NCBI GenBank assembly: GCA_963797175.1
Contig: CAWCOL010000007.1
Coordinates: 62,001 to 126,000 of the forward strand
Origin: DATLLN01 sp963797175
Lineage (GTDB): Bacteria; Actinomycetota; Thermoleophilia; Gaiellales; JAICJC01
DNA: 64,000 nucleotides
Reading direction: 5' to 3'
Under the pieces are notes generated by a model. The model was not told the DNA's origin and made no database searches. It saw nothing but the letters and a program-made list of their open reading frames with translations. This document shows positions 8,510-16,315 of the stretch, piece by piece (within the stretch, counting starts at the first letter, position 1; the number at the start of each line of letters is the position of its first letter). The translations under genes were made by a program, and so were the position numbers.

Positions 8510-8517
8510 TGGCCTCG

Positions 8518-9333
8518 ATGCGGCTGGTCTCCTTCGCAGACGACGGCGGCGCCCGCGCGGGCGTGCTGGACGGCGAGGTGGTGCGCGACCTGGGCGCCGG
8601 CATGCGCGAGGTGCTGGCACGCGGGCCGGCGGCGATCGATCCGGTTGGCGAGGTCGCGCTGTCCGCCGTGCGGCTGCTGCCGCCGGTGCCCGACCCCGGG
8701 AAGATCGCCTGCATCGGCCGCAACTACCGCGAGCACGCCGCCGAGCAGTCGGTCGAGGCGCCGGCGGAGCCGCTGATCTTCGCCAAGCTGGCGTCCGCCC
8801 TGGTCGCCCACGGCGAGCCGATCCTGCTCTCGCCGCTGACGGCCCAGCAGGACTGGGAGGGCGAGCTCGCGGTCGTGATCGGGACGCGCTGCAAGGACGT
8901 GGCGGAGGCGTCTGCGCTGGACGTGGTCGGCGGCTACACGCTGATCAACGACGTGTCCGCCCGCGACCTCCAGAAGGCCGACGGGCAGTGGACGCGCGCC
9001 AAGAGCCTGGACACGTTCGCGCCGATGGGCCCGGCCGTCGTCACGCCGGACGAAGTCGGCGACCCCGGCGACCTCGACATCCGCTGCTGGGTCTCCGACG
9101 AGCTGATGCAGGAGTCGTCCACGTCGCAGCTGATCCACCCGATCCCCAAGCTGATCGCGCACCTGTCGCGGGCGTTCACGCTGGAGCCGGGCGATGTCAT
9201 CGCCACCGGCACGCCCAGCGGCGTGGGTGCGTTCCGCGATCCGCCCCGGTTCCTACGCGACGGCGACGTCGTCCGGATCGAGGTGGAGCGGGTGGGCATG
9301 CTCGAGAACCCGGTACGCAAACAGGGAGGCTGA
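8518..9333 (+). CDS. Fumarylacetoacetate hydrolase (FAH) family protein
   Basis: The 271-residue enzyme has the FAH fold found in 2-keto-4-pentenoate hydratases, acylpyruvases and oxaloacetate decarboxylases. Visible family motifs are the CIGRNYREHA segment, the metal-binding acidic cluster in DWEGELAVVIG, the loop NDVSARDLQ and the TGTPSGVGAF turn. These enzymes act on 2-keto acids with a bound Mg2+ or Mn2+; the specific substrate cannot be told. ATG 8518 is used because the -10 box lies 8 nt upstream. The VOC gene starts 1 bp after its stop, so the two are co-transcribed. Confidence 0.86.
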   Translation: MRLVSFADDGGARAGVLDGEVVRDLGAGMREVLARGPAAIDPVGEVALSAVRLLPPVPDPGKIACIGRNYREHAAEQSVEAPAEPLIFAKLASALVAHGEPILLSPLTAQQDWEGELAVVIGTRCKDVAEASALDVVGGYTLINDVSARDLQKADGQWTRAKSLDTFAPMGPAVVTPDEVGDPGDLDIRCWVSDELMQESSTSQLIHPIPKLIAHLSRAFTLEPGDVIATGTPSGVGAFRDPPRFLRDGDVVRIEVERVGMLENPVRKQGG

Positions 9334-9334
9334 G

Positions 9335-9724
9335 ATGGGACGCGTCGTCCACTTCGAGATCCACGCCGACGATCCGCAGCGCGCGCAGGACTACTACACC
9401 GCGGTGTTCGGATGGACGATCACCGCCTGGGACGGGCCGGTGGACTACCGGCTGATCACCACCGGCGAGGAGGGCGAGCGCGGCATCGACGGCGCCATCG
9501 TGGGCCGCCGGGGGCCGTCGCCGGAGGACGGCGCCCCCGTCTCCGGCTACGTCAACACCGTCGCGGTGGACGACCTGGACGCCTCGCTGGCGTCCGCCCT
9601 GGAGCACGGCGGCAGCCTCGCGGTGGAGAGGATGGCCGTGCAGGGCGTCGGCTGGCTTGCCTACTGCAAGGACACGGAGGGCAACATCTTCGGACTGCTC
9701 CAGCCGGACGGCTCCGCCGCCTGA
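9335..9724 (+). CDS. VOC family protein (glyoxalase/bleomycin-resistance fold)
   Basis: The 129-residue protein has two beta-alpha-beta-beta-beta units of the vicinal-oxygen-chelate fold: RVVHFEIHADDPQRAQDYY with DVF-type YYTAVFGW, then a second half ending in CKDTEGNIFGLLQ. A strong Shine-Dalgarno GGGAGG lies 6 nt before ATG 9335. It follows the FAH-family gene with 1 bp spacing, suggesting action on a related metabolite. Its stop abuts that of the convergent GNAT gene with no intergenic base. Confidence 0.85.
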   Translation: MGRVVHFEIHADDPQRAQDYYTAVFGWTITAWDGPVDYRLITTGEEGERGIDGAIVGRRGPSPEDGAPVSGYVNTVAVDDLDASLASALEHGGSLAVERMAVQGVGWLAYCKDTEGNIFGLLQPDGSAA

Positions 9725-10288
9725 CTACTCATCACCCAGGTCGCGGCGGACGAGCGACCAGCAGGTGACGTCGCGCAGCTCGCCGCGCACCGGCAGGTAG
9801 GAGCGGAGCAGCGCCTCGCGGGTGAACCCCGCCTTGGAGGCGACGCCCTCGGACGGGACGTTGCCCGGGAAGGTGTGGAGCACGATCCGCTCCATCTCCA
9901 TTCCGGTGATCGCCCAGCGTGACAACAGGATGACGGCGCGCGTCGCCGCGCCCCTGCGGCGAGCCGGTGCGGCCGTCCAGTAGCCGATCTCGGCCGTCCG
10001 CTGGTGCGCGTCCACGCCGTCCAGCCCGCACGCTCCCAGCAGGGTGTCCGCCTCGGCATCCACCACCGCGAAGGGCGCCGCGATCCCGGCCTCGCGGGCG
10101 TGGTCGTGCCCCGCGATCCAGGCCAGTGCGTCGTCCAGTGTGTAGGGCGAGGGGATCTGCGACGTCCAGCGCGCGATCTCGGGGTCCTGGCACGCCTCGG
10201 TCACCGCCGCAATATCGTCCCGCGTGAACGCGCGCAGGGTGACCACACCATCCGTCAGCGGTGGGTCGGGAAGGACGATCTCCGGCAT
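9725..10288 (-). CDS. GNAT family N-acetyltransferase, RimJ/RimL-like
   Basis: The 187-residue protein resembles RimJ/RimL-type acetyltransferases that modify protein N-termini or small amines using acetyl-CoA. The fold is recognisable from TLRAFTRDDIAAVTEAC at the N-terminus, the AEIGYWTAAPARRRGAATRA acetyl-CoA-binding loop (variant of Q/R-x-x-G-x-G/A) and the GVASKAGFTREALLR C-terminal segment. Minus-strand TACCCT lies 8 nt before ATG 10288, so a leaderless transcript is likely. Its start codon overlaps that of the divergent ABC ATPase gene. Confidence 0.83.
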   Translation of the reverse strand: MPEIVLPDPPLTDGVVTLRAFTRDDIAAVTEACQDPEIARWTSQIPSPYTLDDALAWIAGHDHAREAGIAAPFAVVDAEADTLLGACGLDGVDAHQRTAEIGYWTAAPARRRGAATRAVILLSRWAITGMEMERIVLHTFPGNVPSEGVASKAGFTREALLRSYLPVRGELRDVTCWSLVRRDLGDE

Positions 10289-10970
10289 GGCAGCAGAGGG
10301 TATCCGAGTCGAGGGGCTGCGCCATCGCTACGGCGACCTGGCGGTGCTCGACGGCATCAACCTCGCGATCGCCCCGGGCGAGCGGGTCGCCGTCGTCGGC
10401 CGCAGCGGCTGCGGCAAGTCCACGCTGCTCTCGCTGCTCGCGGGCCTGGAGACACCGACCGGGGGGTCAATCGCGGGTGCCGGGCCGGGCCGGTGCGCGC
10501 TGATGCCGCAGCGCGACCTGCTGCTGCCGTGGCGCAGCGCACTCGACAACGCCTGCCTCGCGCTCGACCTCGCCGGCAGCTCCCGCGCCGATGCGCGGCG
10601 GCGGGCGCTGCCGCTGTTCGAGGAGTTCGACCTGGAGGGGTTCGCGAACGCCCGGCCGGCGGAGCTCTCGGGCGGCATGCGCCAGCGGATCGCCTTCCTG
10701 CGGACGCTGCTCTCGGGCCGGGCGGTGCTGCTGCTGGACGAGCCGTTCGCCTCGCTGGACGCGATCACGCGTGAGGAGCTCCAGGCCTGGCTGACGGCCG
10801 CGCTCGATCGCGAGCCTCGCACGGCGGTGCTCGTCACCCACGACGTGGACGAGGCGCTGCGCGTGTGCGCGCGCATCGTCGTGCTCTCGCCGCGCCCCGG
10901 CCGCGTCGTGCTGGACGTGCCGGCGGCGTCGCTCGACCGCGGGCGCATCCTGGAGGCGCTGCGCGGATGA
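10287..10970 (+). CDS. thiZ: ABC transporter ATP-binding protein, probable thiamine-precursor importer
   Basis: The 227-residue ATPase has Walker A GRSGCGKST, signature LSGGMRQR, Walker B VLLLDEPFASLD and the H-loop VTHDVDEA. It resembles the SsuB/TauB/ThiZ group of nitrate/taurine/pyrimidine importers. The assignment to thiamine precursor uptake rests on the neighbouring binding protein behind a TPP riboswitch at 12885-13956 and on the adjoining permease. ATG 10287 is used; a weak AGGA lies 11 nt upstream. The gene overlaps the permease by 4 bp (ATGA). The gene symbol is by analogy. Confidence 0.78.
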   Translation: MAAEGIRVEGLRHRYGDLAVLDGINLAIAPGERVAVVGRSGCGKSTLLSLLAGLETPTGGSIAGAGPGRCALMPQRDLLLPWRSALDNACLALDLAGSSRADARRRALPLFEEFDLEGFANARPAELSGGMRQRIAFLRTLLSGRAVLLLDEPFASLDAITREELQAWLTAALDREPRTAVLVTHDVDEALRVCARIVVLSPRPGRVVLDVPAASLDRGRILEALRG

Positions 10971-11701
10971 GACGCTTCGGCTGGGTGATCGTGCTGGCGG
11001 TGCTGCTCCTGGCATGGGAGGCGCACGTCCGCATCCGCAACATCTCCGACCTGGTGCTGCCCTCGCCCACCCAGATCGCGCAGGCGCTGTGGGACAACCG
11101 TTCCGCGCTCGCCTCCCAGGCCGACGTGACGCTCCGCGAGATGCTGCTCGGGTTCGCGCTGGCGGTGGTCGCCGGCTGGCTGTTCGCGATCGTGCTGCAC
11201 CTGGTGGCGTGGCTGCGGGGCGCCGTCTATCCCCTGCTGGTCGCCTCCCAGAGCGTGCCGGTGGTGGCGATCGCGCCGATCCTGGTCATCTATCTCGGCT
11301 TCGGCCTCGCCCCCAAGGTGCTGATCGTCGCCCTGGTCTGTTTCTTCCCCGTCACGGTCAATGCGCTGGACGGCATGGAGCGGATCGACCCCGGCTACGG
11401 GCGGATGTTGCGGACGCTCGGGGCCGGCCGGTGGGACGTCTTCCGCCGCGTCGAGCTGCCCTTCTCGCTGCCCGGCGTCTTCACCGGCGCCCGCATCGCC
11501 GCGTCCTACTCGGCGGTCGCCGCGCTCTTCTCGGAGTACGCGGGCGGCGAGGGCGGCCTGGTGGACTCGATGAGGAACGGCTACGACACCGCCCTGGTCG
11601 GTGCCGCGATCGTGGTGCTGGCGCTGATGGCGCTCGCGCTCTACGGCCTGGTCGCGCTGGCCGAGCGCGCCGCCGTGCCGTGGGCGCGGGGCGGCCGGTA
11701 G
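10967..11701 (+). CDS. thiX: ABC transporter permease, probable thiamine-precursor importer
   Basis: The 244-residue inner-membrane permease has about six predicted helices and the cytoplasmic EAA loop (TLGAGRWDVFRRVELPFSLP) that docks with the ATPase. The family is the SsuC/TauC/ThiX type. It follows the ATPase with ATGA overlap and ends 22 bp before the convergent protease gene. The substrate is inferred from the TPP-riboswitch-controlled binding protein about 1.3 kb downstream. Confidence 0.78.
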   Translation: MRRFGWVIVLAVLLLAWEAHVRIRNISDLVLPSPTQIAQALWDNRSALASQADVTLREMLLGFALAVVAGWLFAIVLHLVAWLRGAVYPLLVASQSVPVVAIAPILVIYLGFGLAPKVLIVALVCFFPVTVNALDGMERIDPGYGRMLRTLGAGRWDVFRRVELPFSLPGVFTGARIAASYSAVAALFSEYAGGEGGLVDSMRNGYDTALVGAAIVVLALMALALYGLVALAERAAVPWARGGR

Positions 11702-11723
11702 CCGGCCGCCCCGCGATGCCCGA

Positions 11724-12773
11724 TCAGCAGTTCGCCATCGCGCAGCGAACGGCGTTGGCGGTGTCGTCGAAGTACGGCGAGTACATCGCCAGCGGCTGGC
11801 TGCCGTACTTGTAGTCGTTGTGGCCGTTGATCCAGCCGACCGTCGTGTTCGTCCAGCCGATGTTCCACGAGCCGCCGCTCGAGCCACCGGTCATGTCGCA
11901 GCCGATGCCGTCGGGAGCGGGCCCGGATCCACCGATGCCCGTGTCGTACACGGCCGTCGGGGCGACGCACTCGATCATCGAGCTGCCGTCGAACGGGGCG
12001 GCCTGCGGATAGCCGAAGTCCACGAAGTTCTGGTCGCGGGCCTGGTTCCAGGCGAAGCCGGCGGTGCCGACGCGGAAGGCCAGGGTGCGGCCCTTCTTGT
12101 CCGTCGCAACCTCCATCGCGCCCAGGTCGCGGCTGAAGTCGTGGCTCGAGTTCCACGCGCTCGACGTCGCGAACTGGACTGCCGGCCACTTGCCGTGGGC
12201 GGACGGGTGCGGCGCGTTGCCGTTGTAGCCGGGGACGAAGATCGCGTTCGAGTCCCAGATGCCTGCGCCGTTGTTGACGCAGTGGCCGGCCGTCCACACG
12301 GTGTCGCCGGTGGCCGAGGCGACCGAGGTGCCCGAGCAGACGAAGTTGCCGCCGTTCTGGGTGAAGAAGACCTTGCCGTTGACGCTCCACGGCCACGTCT
12401 TGTAGCGCTTGGCGGGCGCGACGGCGAAGCGGCTGAACGGGAACGGGTACGCGAACGTGAGCGGGTTCATCAGCCGGTCGAGCGGTGACGTCGACGCCGT
12501 GGCGCCCCCCGGGGCCAGCCCGTCCAGCGCATGCGGCCGGCCGGTCGCGACGCGAGCCGAGGTCGAGACGGCGGGCACGCCGGCCAGGCCGACGTCGAGC
12601 GGGATCGCGTTGCGCATGCGCGCCGCGGTCCAGTAGGTCGTCGCGTCGGCGCGGGCGCCGGCGGCGACCTTGTGCGACACGGCCTGCGTCGCGGCGGATG
12701 CACCGCCGGCCAGCGGGCCGCACACGGCGACGGCCGCAACCGCAAGCCCCGCGCACGTCAGTCGGATCTTCAT
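11724..12773 (-). CDS. Secreted trypsin-like serine protease
   Basis: The 349-residue precursor has a Sec signal peptide (hydrophobic stretch residues 5-26, cleavage likely after GGASA) followed by a propeptide-like region and a chymotrypsin-fold domain. The catalytic triad is visible as His164 (WTAGHC), Asp216 (SRDLGAM) and Ser299 (GGSSGGSW). Several Cys residues may form disulfides. An SD (GGGAGGGG) lies upstream of ATG 12773. It probably degrades extracellular protein. It is inserted on the opposite strand between the two halves of the thiamine-precursor transporter. Confidence 0.88.
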   Translation of the reverse strand: MKIRLTCAGLAVAAVAVCGPLAGGASAATQAVSHKVAAGARADATTYWTAARMRNAIPLDVGLAGVPAVSTSARVATGRPHALDGLAPGGATASTSPLDRLMNPLTFAYPFPFSRFAVAPAKRYKTWPWSVNGKVFFTQNGGNFVCSGTSVASATGDTVWTAGHCVNNGAGIWDSNAIFVPGYNGNAPHPSAHGKWPAVQFATSSAWNSSHDFSRDLGAMEVATDKKGRTLAFRVGTAGFAWNQARDQNFVDFGYPQAAPFDGSSMIECVAPTAVYDTGIGGSGPAPDGIGCDMTGGSSGGSWNIGWTNTTVGWINGHNDYKYGSQPLAMYSPYFDDTANAVRCAMANC

Positions 12774-12862
12774 GGTGGTTCCCCTCCCTCACCGGCCGCT
12801 CCGGGTGAGCGGCCGAACCGAGGACATGACGGCGCGCGGCGTTCGCGTCTTCCCACGGCGGA

Positions 12863-12868
12863 TACACT
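12863..12868 (+). promoter_or_regulatory. -10 element upstream of TPP riboswitch
   Basis: TACACT lies about 16 nt before the aptamer, so initiation near 12875 would put the whole riboswitch in the leader. A good -35 is not evident. Confidence 0.4.
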
Positions 12869-12884
12869 GGCCGCACAACCGTTT

Positions 12885-12969
12885 GCCGGGGAGTCCATCC
12901 GACTGGGCTGAGAGGGCGCGCGAGCGCCGACCCGCCGAACCTGATCTGGGTCATGCCAGCGAAGGGATG
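12885..12969 (+). promoter_or_regulatory. TPP riboswitch (THI element)
   Basis: The conserved thi-box features are present in order: a 5' P1/P2 strand with CCGGGGAGTCC, the invariant GGCTGAGA at 12906-12913, a GC-rich P3 hairpin, the GAACCTGATCTGGGT segment at 12937-12951 and the closing ATGCCAGCGAAGGGA. The final AGGG also serves as Shine-Dalgarno for ATG 12976 (spacing 9 nt), so TPP binding should block translation initiation directly. Confidence 0.93.
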
Positions 12970-12975
12970 CAACCG

Positions 12976-13956
12976 ATGCCTCGACGACTGCTCCTCCTGA
13001 TCGTTCTCCTCGCCGCGGGCTGCGGCAGCTCGAGCGGCACGCCCGGGCCCGCCTCGTCCGTGCCGCCGCCCGAGCAGCAGGTGACGCTCGCGCTGGACTG
13101 GTATCCGAACGCCGACCACGTCGGCCTGTTCACCGGCATCGACCACGGCATGTTCATGCGCCACGGCCTGCGGATCGACCCGCGGCCGCCGTCGGACGTC
13201 AGCGACCCGATCAAGCTGGTGGTGGCCGGGCGCGCCGACCTCGGCATCTCCTACGAGCCCGAGCTGTTCTTCGCGCAGCAGGAGCACGCGCCGGTGGTCG
13301 CCGTGGCGGCGCTGGTGCCACGCGCCCTGAACTCGATCATCGCCCGCCGCGACGAGGGCATCACCAGCGTCGCCGACCTGCGGGGCAAGACGATCGGCGA
13401 GGACGGCTCCAAGAGCACCGCTGCCTACCTTGACACCGCCCTGCGCCATGCCGGCCTCGATCCCGACCGCGATGTCAAGACGGTCAACGTCGGCTTCAAC
13501 CTGGTGCCGGCGCTGGTCGGCAAGAAGGTGGACGCGGTGATCGGCGTGTTCCGCAACATCGAGGGCGCCCAGCTGCACGCGCGCGGCATCCCCATCTCGA
13601 CCTTCCCGGTGGACGAGAACGGGGTGCCGTCATACGACGAGCTGGTGCTGGTGGCCGACCGCGACCGGCTCGCCGACCAGGCGTCCTACCGCTCGATGGT
13701 GAAGCGGTTCGTCGCCGCCCTGGGCGAGGCGACCGCCTACGCCAAGGCGCACCCGGCGATGGCGCTGGCGGCGATGCGAAACCACGTCACCGGTGACCAG
13801 GCGGCGGCGCTGGCGGACAGCGTCACGGCCACGCTGGGGCTGCTCGACACCACCCGGCTCGAGCCCTCGGCGTGGGAAGCGTTCGGCCGCTGGATGCAGG
13901 GTCAGGGGCTGCTCGACTCGCCCCCGGACGGTGCCGCCCTGGTCGCAGAGCCCTAG
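12976..13956 (+). CDS. thiY: Thiamine-precursor ABC transporter substrate-binding lipoprotein (NMT1/THI5-like)
   Basis: The 326-residue protein begins with a lipoprotein signal whose lipobox is LLAAGC, so it is anchored outside the membrane. The mature part is of the NMT1/THI5-like family: VTLALDWYPNADHVGLF, the GLRIDPRPP strand, and AGRADLGISYEPELFFAQQE. Such proteins capture N-formyl-4-amino-5-aminomethyl-2-methylpyrimidine or related thiamine precursors. The TPP riboswitch immediately upstream strongly supports this. ATG 12967 (three codons earlier) is an alternative, but it lies inside the aptamer and too near the SD. The partner ATPase and permease are 1.3 kb upstream. Confidence 0.9.
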   Translation: MPRRLLLLIVLLAAGCGSSSGTPGPASSVPPPEQQVTLALDWYPNADHVGLFTGIDHGMFMRHGLRIDPRPPSDVSDPIKLVVAGRADLGISYEPELFFAQQEHAPVVAVAALVPRALNSIIARRDEGITSVADLRGKTIGEDGSKSTAAYLDTALRHAGLDPDRDVKTVNVGFNLVPALVGKKVDAVIGVFRNIEGAQLHARGIPISTFPVDENGVPSYDELVLVADRDRLADQASYRSMVKRFVAALGEATAYAKAHPAMALAAMRNHVTGDQAAALADSVTATLGLLDTTRLEPSAWEAFGRWMQGQGLLDSPPDGAALVAEP

Positions 13957-13975
13957 CAGGCACGCCGCCTCGGCC

Positions 13976-13981
13976 TAGACT
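13976..13981 (+). promoter_or_regulatory. -10 element of leaderless YqgE-family promoter
   Basis: TAGACT ends 7 nt before the GTG start at 13989. No Shine-Dalgarno is present. Confidence 0.5.
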
Positions 13982-13988
13982 TCACGGG

Positions 13989-14540
13989 GTGCCGGACGAG
14001 ACGCTCAAGGGCTCCCTGCTGATCGCGACGCCGACCCTGCTCGACCCCAACTTCAAGCGGGCCGTCGTGCTGCTGCTGGAGCACACCGACGAAGGTGCGG
14101 TCGGGGTCGTCCTCAACCGGCCGACCGAGACGCCCACCGGCCGCGCGGTGCCCGACCTGGCCGACGTCGTGCCGGACAACGATCCCGTGTTCATCGGCGG
14201 GCCGGTCAGCCCGGGCAGCGTGATCGCCCTGGGCGACTACCACGACCCGGCGGGCCTGCCCGACGCCGTCTGCGGCTCCGTCGCCGCGGTCGAGTTCGGG
14301 ACGACGCCCGAGGACCTGGCCGAGCAGGTGTCGCGCGTCCGCGCGTTCGCGGGGTACGCCGGCTGGGGGCCGGGACAGCTGGAGGACGAGATCGAGGAGG
14401 AGGCCTGGTTCGCGGCGGAGGCGACGCCCGACGACGTCTTCAGCCTCGACCCGCTGCACCTGTGGCCGACCGTGCTGGAGCGGATGGGCAGCCAGTACGC
14501 GCTGCTGGCGCGGATGCCCGACGACCCGAGCATGAACTGA
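13989..14540 (+). CDS. UPF0301/YqgE/AlgH family protein
   Basis: The 183-residue protein matches the AlgH/YqgE family throughout: KGSLLIATPTLLDPNFKRAV at the N-terminus, the GAVGVVLNRPTE motif, FIGGPVSPGSVIAL and the FAGYAGWGPGQLEDEIEEEAW signature. The molecular function of the family is unsettled; a DNA- or redox-related regulatory role has been proposed. GTG 13989 is chosen from the -10 position. It stands 32 bp after the thiY stop and just before the alpha-galactosidase operator region. Confidence 0.9.
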   Translation: MPDETLKGSLLIATPTLLDPNFKRAVVLLLEHTDEGAVGVVLNRPTETPTGRAVPDLADVVPDNDPVFIGGPVSPGSVIALGDYHDPAGLPDAVCGSVAAVEFGTTPEDLAEQVSRVRAFAGYAGWGPGQLEDEIEEEAWFAAEATPDDVFSLDPLHLWPTVLERMGSQYALLARMPDDPSMN

Positions 14541-14544
14541 TCGG

Positions 14545-14562
14545 ATGAGCGAACTTGCTCAT
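14545..14562 (+). promoter_or_regulatory. Palindromic operator candidate upstream of the GH4 gene
   Basis: ATGAGC and GCTCAT form a perfect inverted repeat around GAACTT. The right arm overlaps a possible -35 (TTGCTC, 14555-14560) placed 17 nt before AACACT, which is 7 nt from ATG 14591. A repressor bound here would block the promoter; the DeoR-type protein encoded at 16316-17074 is the obvious candidate (inference). Confidence 0.4.
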
Positions 14563-14590
14563 TTGACCGTTCTCTGAAACACTTTCGCGC

Positions 14591-15901
14591 ATGACCCGAA
14601 TCGCCTTCATCGGCGCCGGCAGCGTGGAGTTCACCCGCAACCTGCTCGGCGACATCCTCACCTTCCCCGAGCTCGCGGACGCGACCATCGCCCTCCACGA
14701 CATCGACCCCGAGCGGCTGGAGACCGCCGAGGCCATGGCCCGCTGGACGGCCAAGGCGCTCGACGCGCCGGCCAAGATCGAGGCGCACCTCGACCGGCGC
14801 AGGGCGCTCGACGGCTGCGACTTCGTCGTCAACATGATCCAGGTGGGCGGGCATGCGGCGACGCTGCTCGACTTCGAGATCCCGGCCCGGTTCGGCGTCC
14901 GCCAGACGATCGCCGACACGCTCGGCATCGGCGGGATCTTCCGTTCGCTGCGCACGATCCCGGTGATGCAGGGGATCGCCGCCGACATGGCCGAGCTGTG
15001 CCCGTCCGCGTGGCTGCTGAACTACACGAACCCGATGGCGATGCTGTGCTGGGCCGTCTACTCCGGCACGCCGGTGACCAACGTGGTCGGCCTCTGCCAC
15101 TCGGTGCAGAACACGACCCGGGAGCTGGCCGAGCTGGTCTCGGTGCCGTTCGAGGAGATCACGTTCCTCGGCGCCGGCATCAACCACCAGGCCTTCATCC
15201 TGCGCTTCGAGCGTGACGGCGAGAACCTCTATCCGCTGCTCGACGAGGCGATCGCGAACGATCCCGAGCTGCGCCGCCGCGTCCGGGTCGAGATCTACCG
15301 CCGGTTCGGGCACTTCCCGACCGAGTCCAGCGAGCACGGCTCCGAATACCTGCCCTGGTTCCTGCGCAGCGACGAGCTGATCGAGCGGTTCCGGCTGGTC
15401 GTCGGCGACTACATCGGGCGCTCCGAGGAGAACCTCGAGATGTACGAGGAGCAGAAGCGGATGCTGGCCGCCGGCGAGCCGCTCGAGATCGAGCGCAGCC
15501 TCGAGTACGCCTCGCTGATCATCCACTCGATGGTCACCGGCCAGGAACGCGTCATCTACGGCAACGTCCGCAACTCGGGGCTGATCACGAACCTGCCCGA
15601 GGGCTGCTGCGTCGAGGTGCCGTGCCTGGTGGATCGCACGGGCGTGCGGGCCACCCACGTCGGCGAGCTGCCGCCGCAGCTGGCGGCGCTCAACCGGACG
15701 TTCGCCAACGTCTGCGAGCTGACCGTGCGGGCCGCGCTCGAGGGCCGCCGCGACCACGTACACCACGCGGCGCTGCTCGACCCCAACACGGCCGGGACGA
15801 TCAGCCCAGAGCGTACGCACGAGATGGTCGAGGCGCTGATCGAGGCGCACGGCGACGCGCTCCCCGAGGGCATTCGCTCTGTGGAACACTCTCGGGTCTG
15901 A
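14591..15901 (+). CDS. melA: Family 4 glycoside hydrolase, alpha-galactosidase-like
   Basis: The 436-residue protein aligns along its length with the NAD+- and Mn2+-dependent GH4 alpha-galactosidase MelA. The Rossmann motif IGAGSVEFTRN is at residues 7-17; metal and catalytic residues include Cys169 in GLCHSV and His199 in GAGINHQAF; the segments NYTNPMAM, TESSEHGSEY, VIYGNVRNSGLI and LPEGCCVEVPCLVD are all family landmarks. GH4 enzymes cleave via a redox-elimination mechanism. It heads the sugar cluster and is followed by a cupin gene after 22 bp. Phospho-glycosidase activity is less likely because no PTS is nearby. Confidence 0.87.
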   Translation: MTRIAFIGAGSVEFTRNLLGDILTFPELADATIALHDIDPERLETAEAMARWTAKALDAPAKIEAHLDRRRALDGCDFVVNMIQVGGHAATLLDFEIPARFGVRQTIADTLGIGGIFRSLRTIPVMQGIAADMAELCPSAWLLNYTNPMAMLCWAVYSGTPVTNVVGLCHSVQNTTRELAELVSVPFEEITFLGAGINHQAFILRFERDGENLYPLLDEAIANDPELRRRVRVEIYRRFGHFPTESSEHGSEYLPWFLRSDELIERFRLVVGDYIGRSEENLEMYEEQKRMLAAGEPLEIERSLEYASLIIHSMVTGQERVIYGNVRNSGLITNLPEGCCVEVPCLVDRTGVRATHVGELPPQLAALNRTFANVCELTVRAALEGRRDHVHHAALLDPNTAGTISPERTHEMVEALIEAHGDALPEGIRSVEHSRV

Positions 15902-15923
15902 CCCACCGCCGAGGGAGGCCGAG

Positions 15924-16307
15924 ATGTCCGAAGGAGCAGGCTGGAAGATCGACGACGTGGACGCGATCCCGCCGGTCAAGCCGGACTGGCCGTCCACCTG
16001 GAAGTCGGTGCGCCACCACTTCGGGATCACCGGGTTCGGGATCAACGCCGTCACCAAGGACGCCGACAAGGTGCTGATCCCCGAGCACAGCGAGCAGGAG
16101 TCCGGCCAGCAGGAGCTGTACTTCGTCCACAGCGGCGCGGTGCGGGCCACGCTGAACGGCGAGGTGCACGAGGCCGGCGAGGGCGCGATGATCGCGATCG
16201 AGCCGGGCACGACCCGCAAGATCGAGTCCACCGCGTCGCCCACCACGCTGATCGTCGTCGGCGGCGCCCCTGGCAGGGTGTACGAGGTCGGCGAGTGGGA
16301 GAAGTGA
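15924..16307 (+). CDS. Cupin domain protein
   Basis: The 127-residue single-domain cupin shows the jelly-roll motifs around ESGQQELYFVHSGAVRATLNG and the second motif at GEGAMIAIEPGTTRKI. Good SD GAGGGAGG lies before ATG 15924. It follows melA in the same operon, so a role in sugar binding, isomerisation or sensing is possible, but function cannot be read. The C-terminal PGRVYEVGEW resembles the end of the cupin at 27581-27967, suggesting the two are paralogues. Confidence 0.8.
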   Translation: MSEGAGWKIDDVDAIPPVKPDWPSTWKSVRHHFGITGFGINAVTKDADKVLIPEHSEQESGQQELYFVHSGAVRATLNGEVHEAGEGAMIAIEPGTTRKIESTASPTTLIVVGGAPGRVYEVGEWEK

Positions 16308-16315
16308 GCTGATGC

